Shown: positions 1 to 8,655 of the stretch, piece by piece | How the letters are laid out: each line of letters begins with the position of its first letter | Numbering within the stretch: the stretch's first letter is position 1 | Source: Sphingomonas_D zeicaulis | Lineage (GTDB): Bacteria > Pseudomonadota > Alphaproteobacteria > Sphingomonadales > Sphingomonadaceae | Assembly (NCBI RefSeq): GCF_050433225.1 | Contig: NZ_JBNPXQ010000007.1 | Span: 1 to 64,000, forward strand | Reading direction: 5' to 3' | Length of the DNA: 64,000 nt | Translations under genes and position numbers: made by a program | The notes under the pieces: model-generated | What the model saw: only the letters and a program-made list of their open reading frames with translations | Told to the model about the DNA's origin: nothing | The model's database searches: none

Positions 1-40
1 CACCGACCACGTGATCTGCAAATCCGAGCTGAACCGACAT
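1..40 (-). mobile_element. possible IS5-family transposase, first 13 codons only
   Basis: On the minus strand an ATG at 38-40 opens the frame MSVQLGFADHVVG, which runs off the left edge. GGGAG lies six bases upstream of it. The residues resemble the start of the E. coli IS5 transposase InsH (MSHQLTFADSEF). If this is right, an IS copy lies just outside the window and its terminal repeat falls somewhere in 41-85. That would explain why the next gene has lost its front half. Thirteen residues is thin evidence; any other minus-strand protein start is possible. Confidence 0.35.
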
Positions 41-64
41 CTTCGTCTCCCAATGACGAAGTGA

Positions 65-694
65 ATCAGCCCCGATCCACTTTTGCAATGGTCCCCCGAA
101 GTGGGTGACGGCGCGATCTACGAACTGGCGCGGATCCTCACCGCGTTCCGCAAGGACTTGCCCGAGCCGAACCTGACTTTCAACATCGGCCTGATCGGCG
201 GCGGTGCGACCGCGACGCCGAGCGCCAACGACGCCGAGATCTTCGCGACCGGCAAGACCAACATCGTGCCCCCCATCGCCATCGCCAAGGGCGATTTCCG
301 CGCGCTGACCGACGAGCAGATCGTGCGGGTGAAGGCGAAGATGGAGGCGATCGTCGCGCAGCATCTGCCGCAGACCGGCGCGACCATCGCGTTCGAGGAA
401 GGCTATCCGCCGATGGCGCCGACGGCGGGCAACAAGGCGCTGCTCGACCGGATCAACGGGATCAATACAGATCTCGGCCTGCCGGAGATGCCGGTGCTCG
501 ATCCGCTGAAGCGCGGCGCTGGCGACATCAGCTTCGTCGCCGCCCAGGTTGACGGCATTGCCGGCCTTGGCCCCAACAGCAGCGGCGACCATACGCCCGA
601 GGAACGCGTTGACCTCAAGAGCTTCCCGCGCCAGATTAAGCGCGCTGCGCTGCTGATGACGCGGCTCAGCGCGGAGCCGGCGCGGAAGCGGTAG
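65..694 (+). pseudogene. C-terminal remnant of an M20-family metallopeptidase
   Basis: The frame is open from 65, just after an in-frame TGA at 62-64, and encodes about 205 residues ending in TAG. It resembles the dimerisation domain and C-terminal catalytic segment of M20/M25/M40 peptidases. The late motif GDHTPEERVDL looks like the conserved C-terminal His region that completes the di-metal site. The N-terminal half, with the first metal-binding HxD and the catalytic Asp/Glu, is missing, whereas complete members exceed 400 residues. The only start codon is a TTG at 83 without a ribosome site. It is probably a non-functional fragment, cut by the putative insertion element on its left. Confidence 0.7.
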
Positions 695-714
695 GCCGTG
701 CGATCAGCCCTGCA

Positions 715-990
715 TCAGGGCAGATCGCATTTAATCTTGCCGTCGACATAATAAGGCTTGGGCACATCCGGGTTCGGCGATGTCTTCTCGAAGACGATCT
801 CGAACGATGCCGTATCCGGCTTGCCGCTGCGTTCGGTGCACGCCGCCACCAGCTTCTGCTTGACCGCGGCGACACCCTTGTCGTTGTTCTCGCCCTCGGC
901 GCTGTTGGTGAGGTTCACGATCTCCGCCCAGGCCGGCTGGCTCAGCGCAAGCATGAAACCCGCCAGCGCGATTTTATGCGACCTGTGCAT
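715..990 (-). CDS. small secreted protein of unknown function
   Basis: A 91-residue protein. The start at 990 is preferred over an upstream extension because AGGAG sits seven bases before the ATG and the next residues form a clean signal peptide (MHRSHKIALAGFMLALSQPAWA). The mature part is about 70 residues, hydrophilic, with two Cys (in AACTER and KIKCDLP) that could form a disulphide in the periplasm. I recognise no family. It stands alone, between the M20 remnant and the siderophore receptor, which points the other way. Confidence 0.65.
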   Translation of the reverse strand: MHRSHKIALAGFMLALSQPAWAEIVNLTNSAEGENNDKGVAAVKQKLVAACTERSGKPDTASFEIVFEKTSPNPDVPKPYYVDGKIKCDLP

Positions 991-1168
991 CCACGATCTC
1001 CTGAAAGCCTTGCACGACAATGGCTTGGCGCCGCCGAGACGGATCCAAAACGTATTGTCCGGCCGAAGGATGCGTTCCCAGGCACTTACGTGAGGGAACT
1101 GGCGACGCCAGTGCGGCATCCGCACCGTCTGCGTTCGGGCCATTGCAATTCCTGGGCATCGTCGCTAG

Positions 1169-1183
1169 TGCGACTAACTCGCA
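1169..1183. promoter_or_regulatory. candidate Fur box upstream of the siderophore receptor
   Basis: TGCGACTAACTCGCA is a perfect 5-5-5 inverted repeat (TGCGA / TCGCA). It lies 29 bases before the receptor start, next to AT-rich sequence (AATATAATATAAA) that could hold a -10 element. It fits the TGC-N9-GCA shape of alphaproteobacterial Fur operators. Iron repression of the two downstream genes is an inference from this site and their functions. Confidence 0.5.
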
Positions 1184-1211
1184 ATATAATATAAATTGAA
1201 CGGGGGTTCTG

Positions 1212-3320
1212 GTGCTTATCGCTCGTCTCGCGCTGTTCGCGACCGTTTCGCTGTGCCCGGCTGTTGCCATCGCGCAGGTTTCCACCGCTCCCGCGGAGCC
1301 TGCCGCCGAGGGAGGAGACGACATCATCGTCACCGGCCGCGCGCAGCGGCTCTATCGCACCGAGACCACCACCGTTGGCAAGGTCGCCGAGGATCCGCTC
1401 AACATCCCCCAGGCGCTGCAGGTCATCAATTCGGAGCTGTTCATCGATCAGGGCGCGCGTGACGCGACGGACATCTATCGCAACATCTCCGGCGTCAGCT
1501 TCTTCTCCTATGCCGGCATCACCTTCCGCGGCTTCCGGCAGGATCAGTCCTTTTACGATGGCATGCGGGGCAATCCGTTCATCGGCTTCTCGGTGCCGCA
1601 GCTCTTCAACGTCGAGCGGGTCGAAGTGCTGAAGGGCCCGTCCGGGCTCTTCTTCGGCCCCGGATCGCCGGGCGGCATCATCAACTATGTCTCGAAAATG
1701 CCGTCGGAGAAGGCCGGGCTGCGCACGGTGCTGACCGGCGGCAATTACGACCGCGTCGGCATTTCGTCCGAAGCGACCGGCAAGGTCGATGCCGACGGGA
1801 TCGTCACCTACCGCCTCGGCGGCTTCTACGAATCGATGGACCCGTATCGCCGCAATACTCAGAACAAGTCGCTGATCGGCGACGCCGGGCTCTCGATCAA
1901 GACCAACCAGGGCGGCAAGCTGACCCTGCAGGCGACGATCTACGACAATGATCTGCAGGCTAACCGCCTGCGCGGCGTGCTGACCGACGATGACGGGAAT
2001 TTCCTGAGTGACATCCGTTGGAACGCCAATGAGCCGACCGACTTTCTGCACCTGAAGTCGCAGGCCTATCAGGCGCGCTATGCCACTGCGATCGGCGACC
2101 GGGTGACCTTCGATGCCGGCGTGCGCTATTTCAAGGCGACCGAGACGCAGCAATATCACGAACCGCGCGGGCTGGTGGCGGGCAATCCCGATCTGGTCGC
2201 ACGCGAGTTCCGCGACCAGATCCGTGATGTCGACGGCCTCTCCTTCTCGACCAATCTCACCGCACGCGTCGACATCCTCGGCATGGAGCACAAGTTTCAG
2301 ACCGGGGCGGACTGGTATGACGAGACCAGCGTGCTCGATTCGCGCATCCTGCGCGCGGGCGTGACCCCGCTCAGCCTCAGCAATCCGGTCTACACCAATT
2401 CGGCGCGCGACGTGGCGCGCGCCGCGCTGCTGCCCTTCACCCGCACCGACACGCGCACCAAGCGGCAAGGCGTTTATCTGCAGGATCAGATCAGCCTCAC
2501 CGAGGCCTTCCTCCTTGTCGGCGGCATCCGCTACGACAAATTCGAGGATCGCGTGGTCAATGCGGCATCCTATGAGGATGATGACATCACCCTGCGTACC
2601 GGCGCGATCTTCAAGCCGCGCAACGATGTGTCGCTCTACCTGAGCTGGTCGCAGAGCTTCGAGCCGCAGACCGCCGCCAGCCAGAACATCGACGTGGGCG
2701 GCCCCTTCGCGCCGGTCACCGGCGACCAGTTCGAGGGCGGGGTGAAGACCGACCTGTTCGACGGCCGGCTGCAGGCCAATCTCGCGGCCTATCGCATCGT
2801 CCGCAAGAACATCCTCCAGGCCGATCCCAGCCTGCCGCCGGTCAACGGGCAGGACCAGCTTCGCCCGATCGGCGAAGTGACGAGCAAGGGCTTCGAGATC
2901 GATCTCTCCACCGACATCACCCCCAACTGGGTACTGCTGGTCAATTATGGCTATAACGACACCAAGATCACCGGCACGATCGCAGGGCAGGCGATCACGA
3001 ACGCGGTGGGCAATCGCTTCGCCAACGCGCCCAAGCACAAGGTCGGCTTCTGGAGCCGCTATCAGGTGCCCGTAATCGACACCGCCTTCGCGGTGGGCGG
3101 CGAGCATGTCTCGAAGCGGATCAGCCTCTCCGGCCAGAAGGTGAAGCCATATACGATCTTTGACGCCTCGATCACCAAGGGGCTGGGTTTCGCCGAACTG
3201 ATGCTGCGCGTCGATAATATTTTCGACAAGGTCTACGCGGCCTCGGGCTTCTCCGCGCAGAGCGGCCATTTCCCCGGCGAACCGCGTACCTTCCTCGCCG
3301 AGCTCCGGCTCAAGTTCTGA
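1212..3320 (+). CDS. TonB-dependent siderophore receptor
   Basis: A 702-residue outer-membrane receptor with a GTG start. A signal peptide covers about residues 1-22, a TonB-box-like DDIIVTG lies at 36-42, and the plug domain (about 50-165) contains the typical VERVEVLKGPSGLFFGPG stretch. A beta-barrel fills the rest and ends in the C-terminal Phe needed for barrel insertion (LRLKF). It has no N-terminal STN domain, so it is a transporter rather than a signal transducer. It should import a ferric siderophore using TonB-ExbBD energy. It is followed two bases later by a PepSY membrane protein, and a Fur-box-like palindrome precedes it. The ligand cannot be told from the sequence. Confidence 0.9.
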   Translation: MLIARLALFATVSLCPAVAIAQVSTAPAEPAAEGGDDIIVTGRAQRLYRTETTTVGKVAEDPLNIPQALQVINSELFIDQGARDATDIYRNISGVSFFSYAGITFRGFRQDQSFYDGMRGNPFIGFSVPQLFNVERVEVLKGPSGLFFGPGSPGGIINYVSKMPSEKAGLRTVLTGGNYDRVGISSEATGKVDADGIVTYRLGGFYESMDPYRRNTQNKSLIGDAGLSIKTNQGGKLTLQATIYDNDLQANRLRGVLTDDDGNFLSDIRWNANEPTDFLHLKSQAYQARYATAIGDRVTFDAGVRYFKATETQQYHEPRGLVAGNPDLVAREFRDQIRDVDGLSFSTNLTARVDILGMEHKFQTGADWYDETSVLDSRILRAGVTPLSLSNPVYTNSARDVARAALLPFTRTDTRTKRQGVYLQDQISLTEAFLLVGGIRYDKFEDRVVNAASYEDDDITLRTGAIFKPRNDVSLYLSWSQSFEPQTAASQNIDVGGPFAPVTGDQFEGGVKTDLFDGRLQANLAAYRIVRKNILQADPSLPPVNGQDQLRPIGEVTSKGFEIDLSTDITPNWVLLVNYGYNDTKITGTIAGQAITNAVGNRFANAPKHKVGFWSRYQVPVIDTAFAVGGEHVSKRISLSGQKVKPYTIFDASITKGLGFAELMLRVDNIFDKVYAASGFSAQSGHFPGEPRTFLAELRLKF

Positions 3321-3322
3321 CG

Positions 3323-4510
3323 ATGGCGAAGGCGCGCACCGCGAAAGGCCGGTCGCTATGGTGGGTGGTGCATGCGTGGATCGGCCTGAAACTGTCGATC
3401 TTCCTCACCTTCATCCTGCTCACCGGCACGCTCGCAGTGTTCGCGCATGAGATCGACTGGCTGGTGACACCCGCGATGCAGGTGTCACCACAGGCCGCCC
3501 CGACCGCAAGCTGGGGCCAGCTCGCCGCCGCCGCGGCCGAGGCGGCACCCGAAGGCCGGTTGCAGACGCTCTACGCGCCGATCGATCCCTGGTTCGCCGC
3601 GGAGGCGTGGATCGATCGCGGTAAGGGCGCACCGGGCCGCGTCTATGTCGATCCATGGACCGCAGAAGTCACCGGCAAGCATGGCTGGGCCAATGTCCAC
3701 CGCTTCCTGCGGCAGGTACATCGCCACCTGATGCTGCCGACGAAGATCGGCATTCCGCTGGTCAGTTCGCTGGCGCTGCTGATCGCGGTCTCGCTGGTCT
3801 CGGGCATCGTCACCTACAAGAAGTTCTGGCGCGGCTTCTTCCGCCTGCCCCGCCGCGGCGACGGGCGCCGGCTAACCGGGGACATCCACCGGCTGGCCGG
3901 GCTGTGGAGCCTGTGGTTCGTCGCGCTGATCGCGCTCACCGGCATCTGGTATCTGGTCGAAACACTGGGCGGCAACGCGCCGGTGGACCGGCTGCCGGAG
4001 ATCACCGAAAGCGGTCCGCCGCCGACCGGCGCCGCGCTCGACCGGCTGATCGCGGTGGCAAGGCGTGCCGACCCGGACCTGAACATCCGCGAGATCCGCT
4101 TCACCGAGACCAATGGCGTGGTTCTCCTGGGCCAGTCCCACGCTTGGCTGGTGCGTGACCGCGTCAATGCTGTCGCGGTCGATCCAGCGACGATGGCGGT
4201 GACCGGCCGGCTCGACGGGCGCACCCTTTCCGTCCACCAGCGCATCTCCGAAATGGCCGATCCGCTGCACTTCGGCACCTTCGGCGGGCTGGCCACCAAG
4301 CTGCTCTGGTTCCTGTTCGGCGCGGCGATGACCGGGTTGGCGGTCACCGGCACGATGATCTACGCCTTCCGGCTGGCGAAGGCGGAGAAGAGTGAGGCGA
4401 GCGGCCCGAGCATCGCGTGGGCCGGCATGGGCGCCTGGGGCTATATCGGGATCGCACTGGTGCTGCTTTCGCTGGCACTGACGCCGGGGGCGATCGGCGG
4501 GGCAAGCTGA
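3323..4510 (+). CDS. PepSY-associated TM protein, likely siderophore-iron reductase partner
   Basis: A 395-residue inner-membrane protein of the PepSY_TM (PiuB-like) family. Hydrophobic helices lie near residues 20-40, 145-165, 195-215, 325-350 and 365-390. Histidines near the membrane segments (VHRFLRQVHRHLMLP, GDIHRLAGLW) are the usual candidates for haem or metal ligands in this family. It starts two bases after the receptor stop, so the pair is one operon. Family members next to siderophore receptors are thought to help reduce or release iron from the imported siderophore in the periplasm. The exact role here is inferred from that context. Confidence 0.85.
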   Translation: MAKARTAKGRSLWWVVHAWIGLKLSIFLTFILLTGTLAVFAHEIDWLVTPAMQVSPQAAPTASWGQLAAAAAEAAPEGRLQTLYAPIDPWFAAEAWIDRGKGAPGRVYVDPWTAEVTGKHGWANVHRFLRQVHRHLMLPTKIGIPLVSSLALLIAVSLVSGIVTYKKFWRGFFRLPRRGDGRRLTGDIHRLAGLWSLWFVALIALTGIWYLVETLGGNAPVDRLPEITESGPPPTGAALDRLIAVARRADPDLNIREIRFTETNGVVLLGQSHAWLVRDRVNAVAVDPATMAVTGRLDGRTLSVHQRISEMADPLHFGTFGGLATKLLWFLFGAAMTGLAVTGTMIYAFRLAKAEKSEASGPSIAWAGMGAWGYIGIALVLLSLALTPGAIGGAS

Positions 4511-4745
4511 GCTCCTGCGACTGTTGCTCCCCGCACCCCGTTCGCCCCGAGCGCAGTTGAGGAGCGAGTCGCGTGACGGATACCGGGGGCGTCTTCAGCT
4601 TCGCTCGAGACGAGCGGGTTGAGGCCGAGGAGCAAATCGTCCGGAGTGAGCACAGGACGGGCAGAGAACGGCGGATGTCACCCCCACGCCCGCAATCAAT
4701 GATTCCGGCGCCTGCACACTGGTCCTTCCCTGCCATTTTGCCTAG

Positions 4746-4776
4746 GGCCCTGACTATCGCGTACAGCGTCAGGGCC
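4746..4776. repeat. inverted repeat in the 4511-4853 intergenic stretch
   Basis: GGCCCTGAC and GTCAGGGCC form nine perfect base pairs around a 13-base loop, about 80 bases before the EamA gene. There is no T-run, so it is not a convincing terminator. The 343-base stretch has no gene I can support. Its left part carries a sequence (about 4530-4570, CCGTTCGCCCCGAGCGCAG) resembling a dispersed repeat that recurs near 60300. Confidence 0.4.
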
Positions 4777-4853
4777 TTACCGCCTGCCCGTCGCCCCTGA
4801 TCGGCGCTGCGGGGCCGCTCGCACGCATGACCGGCTTTGCCCCAGGAGGATTC

Positions 4854-5771
4854 GTGACCGCACCCGCCCCCTCGCCCCAGCCCTACAAGAGACTGGTGTG
4901 GACGGACTGGGCATTGCTGGTGGCGGTCAATCTGGTGTGGAGCCTCAACATCGTCTTCGTGAAGCTGTCGGTGGATGCGGTCGCCCCGATGACGGCGGCC
5001 TTTCTGCGCCAGCTCATCTTCGGGCTGGTCTGCCTGCCTTTCATCCGCATCGTTCCCGGCAAGATGCGGACCATCCTGGCCATCGCGCTGATCTCCGGGG
5101 GCATGTTCTACGTGCTCACCAACTTCGCGCTGGTGAACGCGCGCAATGTTGCCGCGGTCGCGATCGTCGGTCAGCTCAGCGTGCCCTTTTCGGTGATCCT
5201 GTCGGTGATCTTCCTCGGCGAACGCATCGGCCTGCCGCGTATCGCCGGCATCGCCATGGCCTTTGTCGGCGTGCTGCTGGTGGGGTTTGATCCGCGGATC
5301 ATCCATGAGGGGCTCGCGCTGCTGCTCAACGCCGCCGCAGCCTTCGTCTGGGCGATCGGATCGATCCTGACGCGCCGGGTGAGCGACGTGCCGGTGCGCA
5401 CCTTGTTCGCCTGGATCGGGCTGGTCGGCAGCATCAACATGGCGCTGCTGAGCCTGATCTTCGAGCCCGGCGCGATGGCCGGCGTGCCCGACCTCGCCCC
5501 CGCCACGTTCGGCGCCATCGCCTTTTCGGCGATCGGCTCCACCTTAATCGGCCATGGCGGCTTCAGCTGGCTGGTGCAGCGCCATCCGATCAATGTAGTG
5601 ATCCCCTACACGCTGGTGTCGCCGATCCTCGCGGTGATCTTTTCGGCGATGGTCTTCGGCGCACCCGTCACCGCGCTCGCGGTGTTCGGCGGCATCGTGA
5701 CATTGGCCGGCGTCACCATCATCACCTTGCGGTCGGCGAAGAAGGGGCTGGTCGTCGAGGAATCCGCCTGA
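4854..5771 (+). CDS. EamA/DMT-family transporter
   Basis: A 305-residue drug/metabolite-transporter superfamily protein with two EamA repeats and about ten hydrophobic helices. I place the start at the GTG at 4854 because AGGAGG lies just before it; the in-frame ATG at 4827 has no ribosome site. The first repeat opens with the family-like segment WALLVAVNLVWSLNIVFVKL; the second begins near residue 160 (LLLNAAAAFVWAIGSILTRR). Such proteins export amino acids, nucleosides or small toxic metabolites across the inner membrane. The substrate cannot be predicted. The gene stands alone. Confidence 0.85.
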   Translation: MTAPAPSPQPYKRLVWTDWALLVAVNLVWSLNIVFVKLSVDAVAPMTAAFLRQLIFGLVCLPFIRIVPGKMRTILAIALISGGMFYVLTNFALVNARNVAAVAIVGQLSVPFSVILSVIFLGERIGLPRIAGIAMAFVGVLLVGFDPRIIHEGLALLLNAAAAFVWAIGSILTRRVSDVPVRTLFAWIGLVGSINMALLSLIFEPGAMAGVPDLAPATFGAIAFSAIGSTLIGHGGFSWLVQRHPINVVIPYTLVSPILAVIFSAMVFGAPVTALAVFGGIVTLAGVTIITLRSAKKGLVVEESA

Positions 5772-5779
5772 CCGCCCGA

Positions 5780-6808
5780 TCAGCGGGAGGCAGCCAGATC
5801 CGCAGCCAGCACCGCCTTCAGAATATCCTGCGACCGCCGCTGGCCATAGCCACGCCCATAGGCCGCCGAGGTGATCGCCACCACCAGCCGCCGGCTCGGC
5901 ACGACATAGATCTTGTTGCCGCCATTGCCCGACGCGAAGGACACCGGCACCGCCACGCCATCCACTTCGTGCACTTTCGAGTACCAGTAATAGCCATAGC
6001 CATCGGCATAGGGATCGTCCGCCGCGATCGAGACCCTGGGCGCCAGCGCCGCGTCGATCCAGCCCGCGCTGACGATTCGGCGCTCACGATACAGGCCCCG
6101 CCCGCGCACCATCTCGCCGAGGGTCGCGAGATCGCGCGTGGTAAGCATCAGATTGCCCTGCGCCTTGGTATAGCCGGCAGCGTCTGACGCCCATTGCCAG
6201 CGCCGGATGCCGAGCGGATCGAAAAGATGCTTGGCTGCGACATCAGCGAGGCGCCGACCGGTCGCCTTCGCCGTCACGACACCGGCGACATAGCTGGTCA
6301 GCGAATTATAGCGGTAGCGGCTGCCGGGCGGATCAACGCGCGGGACGGCGCGGACGAAGGCGAGCGGATCCGCCGCCTCGTCCATCCTGTCCTCATTGCC
6401 GGGCGATTTCGGATCCTCGTCGAACGCGGCAAGACCGGAACGCATCGTCAGCACGTCGCGCAGCGCGACATCGCCGATCGCACTGCCCTGGGCCTCGGGC
6501 CAATAAGCCGAGACCGGATCGTCAACGCTGCGGATCGCGCCGCGATCGACCGCAATCCCCACGAGCAGCGCCGTCACGCTCTTGCCGGCCGAGCGGATGT
6601 CGTGAAGCGCCTCGGCGTTGGCGCCATTGTAATAGCGTTCGGCGACGATCCTGCCGTCACGCATCACGACCACGCCGCGCAGGTCGGGGTGGGGATCGGC
6701 ATCCCATTGGGCGAGCACCGCCTCGAGTGGTGCCTCGCTGCGCGCTGCGGCAGGCGCCGTCCACCAGCAGGCGGCCAGCAACGCCGCCGCGATCAACCGT
6801 CCGATCAT
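5780..6808 (-). CDS. beta-lactamase-fold serine hydrolase (class C / esterase type)
   Basis: A 342-residue protein with an export signal; LAAC at 11-14 could be a lipobox. The SxxK nucleophile motif is SAGK at 73-76. A YNS tyrosine motif lies near 167-169, and the C-terminal strand motif near 296 reads GNGGNKI instead of KTG. This is typical of serine hydrolases (peptidases, esterases) of the beta-lactamase superfamily, not of true resistance enzymes. It overlaps the upstream kinase gene by four bases (ATGA), so it is translated from the RNA-repair operon, although its own role looks periplasmic. Whether that link is functional is unclear. Confidence 0.8.
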   Translation of the reverse strand: MIGRLIAAALLAACWWTAPAAARSEAPLEAVLAQWDADPHPDLRGVVVMRDGRIVAERYYNGANAEALHDIRSAGKSVTALLVGIAVDRGAIRSVDDPVSAYWPEAQGSAIGDVALRDVLTMRSGLAAFDEDPKSPGNEDRMDEAADPLAFVRAVPRVDPPGSRYRYNSLTSYVAGVVTAKATGRRLADVAAKHLFDPLGIRRWQWASDAAGYTKAQGNLMLTTRDLATLGEMVRGRGLYRERRIVSAGWIDAALAPRVSIAADDPYADGYGYYWYSKVHEVDGVAVPVSFASGNGGNKIYVVPSRRLVVAITSAAYGRGYGQRRSQDILKAVLAADLAASR

Positions 6809-7734
6809 CGCTGCCTCCGATCCTGCACTGTCACATAGGCATGGTCGTCGCCCGCCATGATCGCCTTCTCCCCCGCCCGGAACAGGCGGTGCTGCTTGAG
6901 CACCAGTTCCTCGGGGCGCCAGCCGCGCTCCCTGATCTTCTGGTCGAGGTCACGGTCGATCACGACGTAGCGGGCGAACACCCCGCGCGGCAGCTGATCG
7001 AGCACGCGCGCGCGATCGTCGGCATCGAGGTTGGTGGCGTCGAGCACGGTGAACACGCCCGAGTCCAGCCGCGCGCGGATCAGCCCGTGGGCGAACCTCC
7101 ACACCCGCGCCAGCGCATCCGGCGCGTGGCCGAGATCGCCATAGAGCTGCATGCGCAGCGCATCGCTGGAAACGACGTCATGCGGCTTGTAGTTCGCGGC
7201 GGCGTAGGTCGATTTGCCCGCGCCGCACGGGCCGACCAGCATGTGCAGCAGGGTCTGGCCGGCATAGGCGCTCGCCGCCGGCTCGTCGGCGGCGCATTGC
7301 AGGGTGGTGATGCCGTGCGCGCGCCACATCTTCACCACCTGCGGGCGATCGTCGATCACCAGCACCGGATCATAGCCATCCTCTAGGATGCGCTGGAGGA
7401 TGTCCGCCTTGACGATCTGGTCGGGTCGCGTGTCTCCCTCCGGCCGGAAATAAATCCGGTCATAGGGAATGGCGTTGATCTCCAGCCAGTCGAGCGTGGT
7501 CTGCCGCCAGTCCGGCCGTTCGGGCCGCGCGGTGACGATCAGGACCGCATCCAGCCCGTGCCGCGCCTCGACCGCCTTGTGCAGCAGCCGGGCGAGCGTG
7601 GCGATCGGCTCGATCACGGGATCGTCCTGCATGTCGCGGAAGAAGGCGATCCAGTCCTTCTCGCCGTCGAGGTGGTGGACGCGGTGGCCGACATCGGCCA
7701 GCGTTCCATCGATGTCGAAGATCACGGCACGCAT
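6805..7734 (-). CDS. HAD phosphatase-polynucleotide kinase fusion (Pnkp-like)
   Basis: A 309-residue two-domain protein. The N-terminal HAD phosphatase has the DIDGT motif at 7-11, the threonine motif VTAR at 67-70 and acidic VIDDRP at 126-131. The C-terminal P-loop kinase has GPCGAGKST at 168-176, SSD at 189-191 (candidate general base Asp191) and LDATNLD at 231-237. Enzymes with this pair of activities remove 3'-phosphates and phosphorylate 5'-OH ends, preparing broken RNA or DNA for ligation. The order, phosphatase before kinase, is the reverse of phage T4 Pnkp and matches eukaryotic PNKP. It lies 46 bases downstream of an RNA ligase gene, which supports a healing-and-sealing role. Activity on RNA rather than DNA is inferred. 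Confidence 0.8.
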   Translation of the reverse strand: MRAVIFDIDGTLADVGHRVHHLDGEKDWIAFFRDMQDDPVIEPIATLARLLHKAVEARHGLDAVLIVTARPERPDWRQTTLDWLEINAIPYDRIYFRPEGDTRPDQIVKADILQRILEDGYDPVLVIDDRPQVVKMWRAHGITTLQCAADEPAASAYAGQTLLHMLVGPCGAGKSTYAAANYKPHDVVSSDALRMQLYGDLGHAPDALARVWRFAHGLIRARLDSGVFTVLDATNLDADDRARVLDQLPRGVFARYVVIDRDLDQKIRERGWRPEELVLKQHRLFRAGEKAIMAGDDHAYVTVQDRRQR

Positions 7735-7780
7735 GGCCGCCTCGCCTCCCCTGGCTTGATATGGTGTCGGTGGTGGACGA

Positions 7781-8479
7781 TCAGGGGCGCGGGTCGACGC
7801 CGTCCTGCAGTTCGTTGGCGATCACCGGGCCCTGCATCCAGTGCCGGTCGGTCTGGACATGGCCCCTGCGCACCCATTTGGCGACGCCGACGAAGAAGCG
7901 CCCCGCATCGCCCGCGCCCGAAGGATAGGCGATCGGCCCGGCATCGCGCAGCACGAAACCCTCCTGCGTTTCGGGATCGAGCCCGGCAGCGATGCGATCG
8001 AGCACAGCTTCGTCAAACGGGCCATCGTAGAGCAGCGGCACCGGCACGATGTCGAGCATCGCGAACACCTCCCGCGTCTGGTCCCAGCCGAGCAGCACAT
8101 TGCCCTCATCCCACACGCCGAAGCCGAGGAAATAGCTGGGCAGCGCGTTGCCGAGCGCACGGGCATAGGCGATCGAATGGCGCGCATAGGCATATTCGCC
8201 CGAGATCCGCCAGCCCGGCGGGATGTCCGCCGCCTTGCGGGCATGGTGCGCCTTGATCCAGTCACGCGAGGGATGATAGCGGCCATCCGGCGAGCGCGGA
8301 TAGGTCTTCGCCGGCGTCATCGTCGTGCCCTCGCCATCGATCTTCTCGGTCACGATCACACGGCGGCCGATGAAGGGGGCGAGGCTGGGCAGGCGGCGAT
8401 CATCATTCTGCAGCCCCGGCGAGGACGGCAGATGATAGGTCCGCGGATATTTGAGGTCGCCCAATCCCCCGGCAGTCAC
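7781..8479 (-). CDS. RNA ligase family protein
   Basis: An ATP-dependent nucleotidyltransferase of the RNA_ligase family (PF09414-like). Using the GTG at 8479 as start (TGAGGA seven bases upstream) gives 232 residues. The frame stays open to an ATG at 8629, but that extension (MGRSIIPADIS...) does not look like the family. Motif I is EKIDG with Lys46 as the adenylated residue. GEYAY lies at 94-98, FLGFGVWD at 117-124, motif IV EGFVLR at 173-178 and motif V AKW with Lys201, so all catalytic motifs are intact. It is the first gene of a minus-strand operon with the phosphatase-kinase fusion. Together they could repair RNAs cut by ribotoxins. Confidence 0.8.
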   Translation of the reverse strand: MTAGGLGDLKYPRTYHLPSSPGLQNDDRRLPSLAPFIGRRVIVTEKIDGEGTTMTPAKTYPRSPDGRYHPSRDWIKAHHARKAADIPPGWRISGEYAYARHSIAYARALGNALPSYFLGFGVWDEGNVLLGWDQTREVFAMLDIVPVPLLYDGPFDEAVLDRIAAGLDPETQEGFVLRDAGPIAYPSGAGDAGRFFVGVAKWVRRGHVQTDRHWMQGPVIANELQDGVDPRP

Positions 8480-8655
8480 GACTCTGTCCTCACGCGAAGC
8501 GACATGACCGGCGGGCCAAGGCGGTGACGCCGGTATCACATCGAGCGGTGACATGAACAGATAGGACGCTTTTCCTCCCAGCATCCAGCGCCGGGAAGAA
8601 ATATCTGCAGGAATAATGCTACGTCCCACACGCTACCCGCTCGGGACCGATCGGT

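Noticed and set aside
1086..3269. A 727-codon frame on the minus strand opposite the siderophore receptor
   Set aside because: Same shadow effect; no signal, motif or ribosome site. The plus strand encodes a complete receptor.
4573..4800. 75-codon frame before the EamA gene
   Set aside because: No ribosome site, no hydrophobic core, and it spans a repeat-like sequence and an inverted repeat.
5780..6808. Antibiotic-resistance beta-lactamase
   Set aside because: SxxK is present, but the KTG-like motif is replaced by GNGGNKI and the YxN motif is atypical, so it fits the broad serine-hydrolase group.
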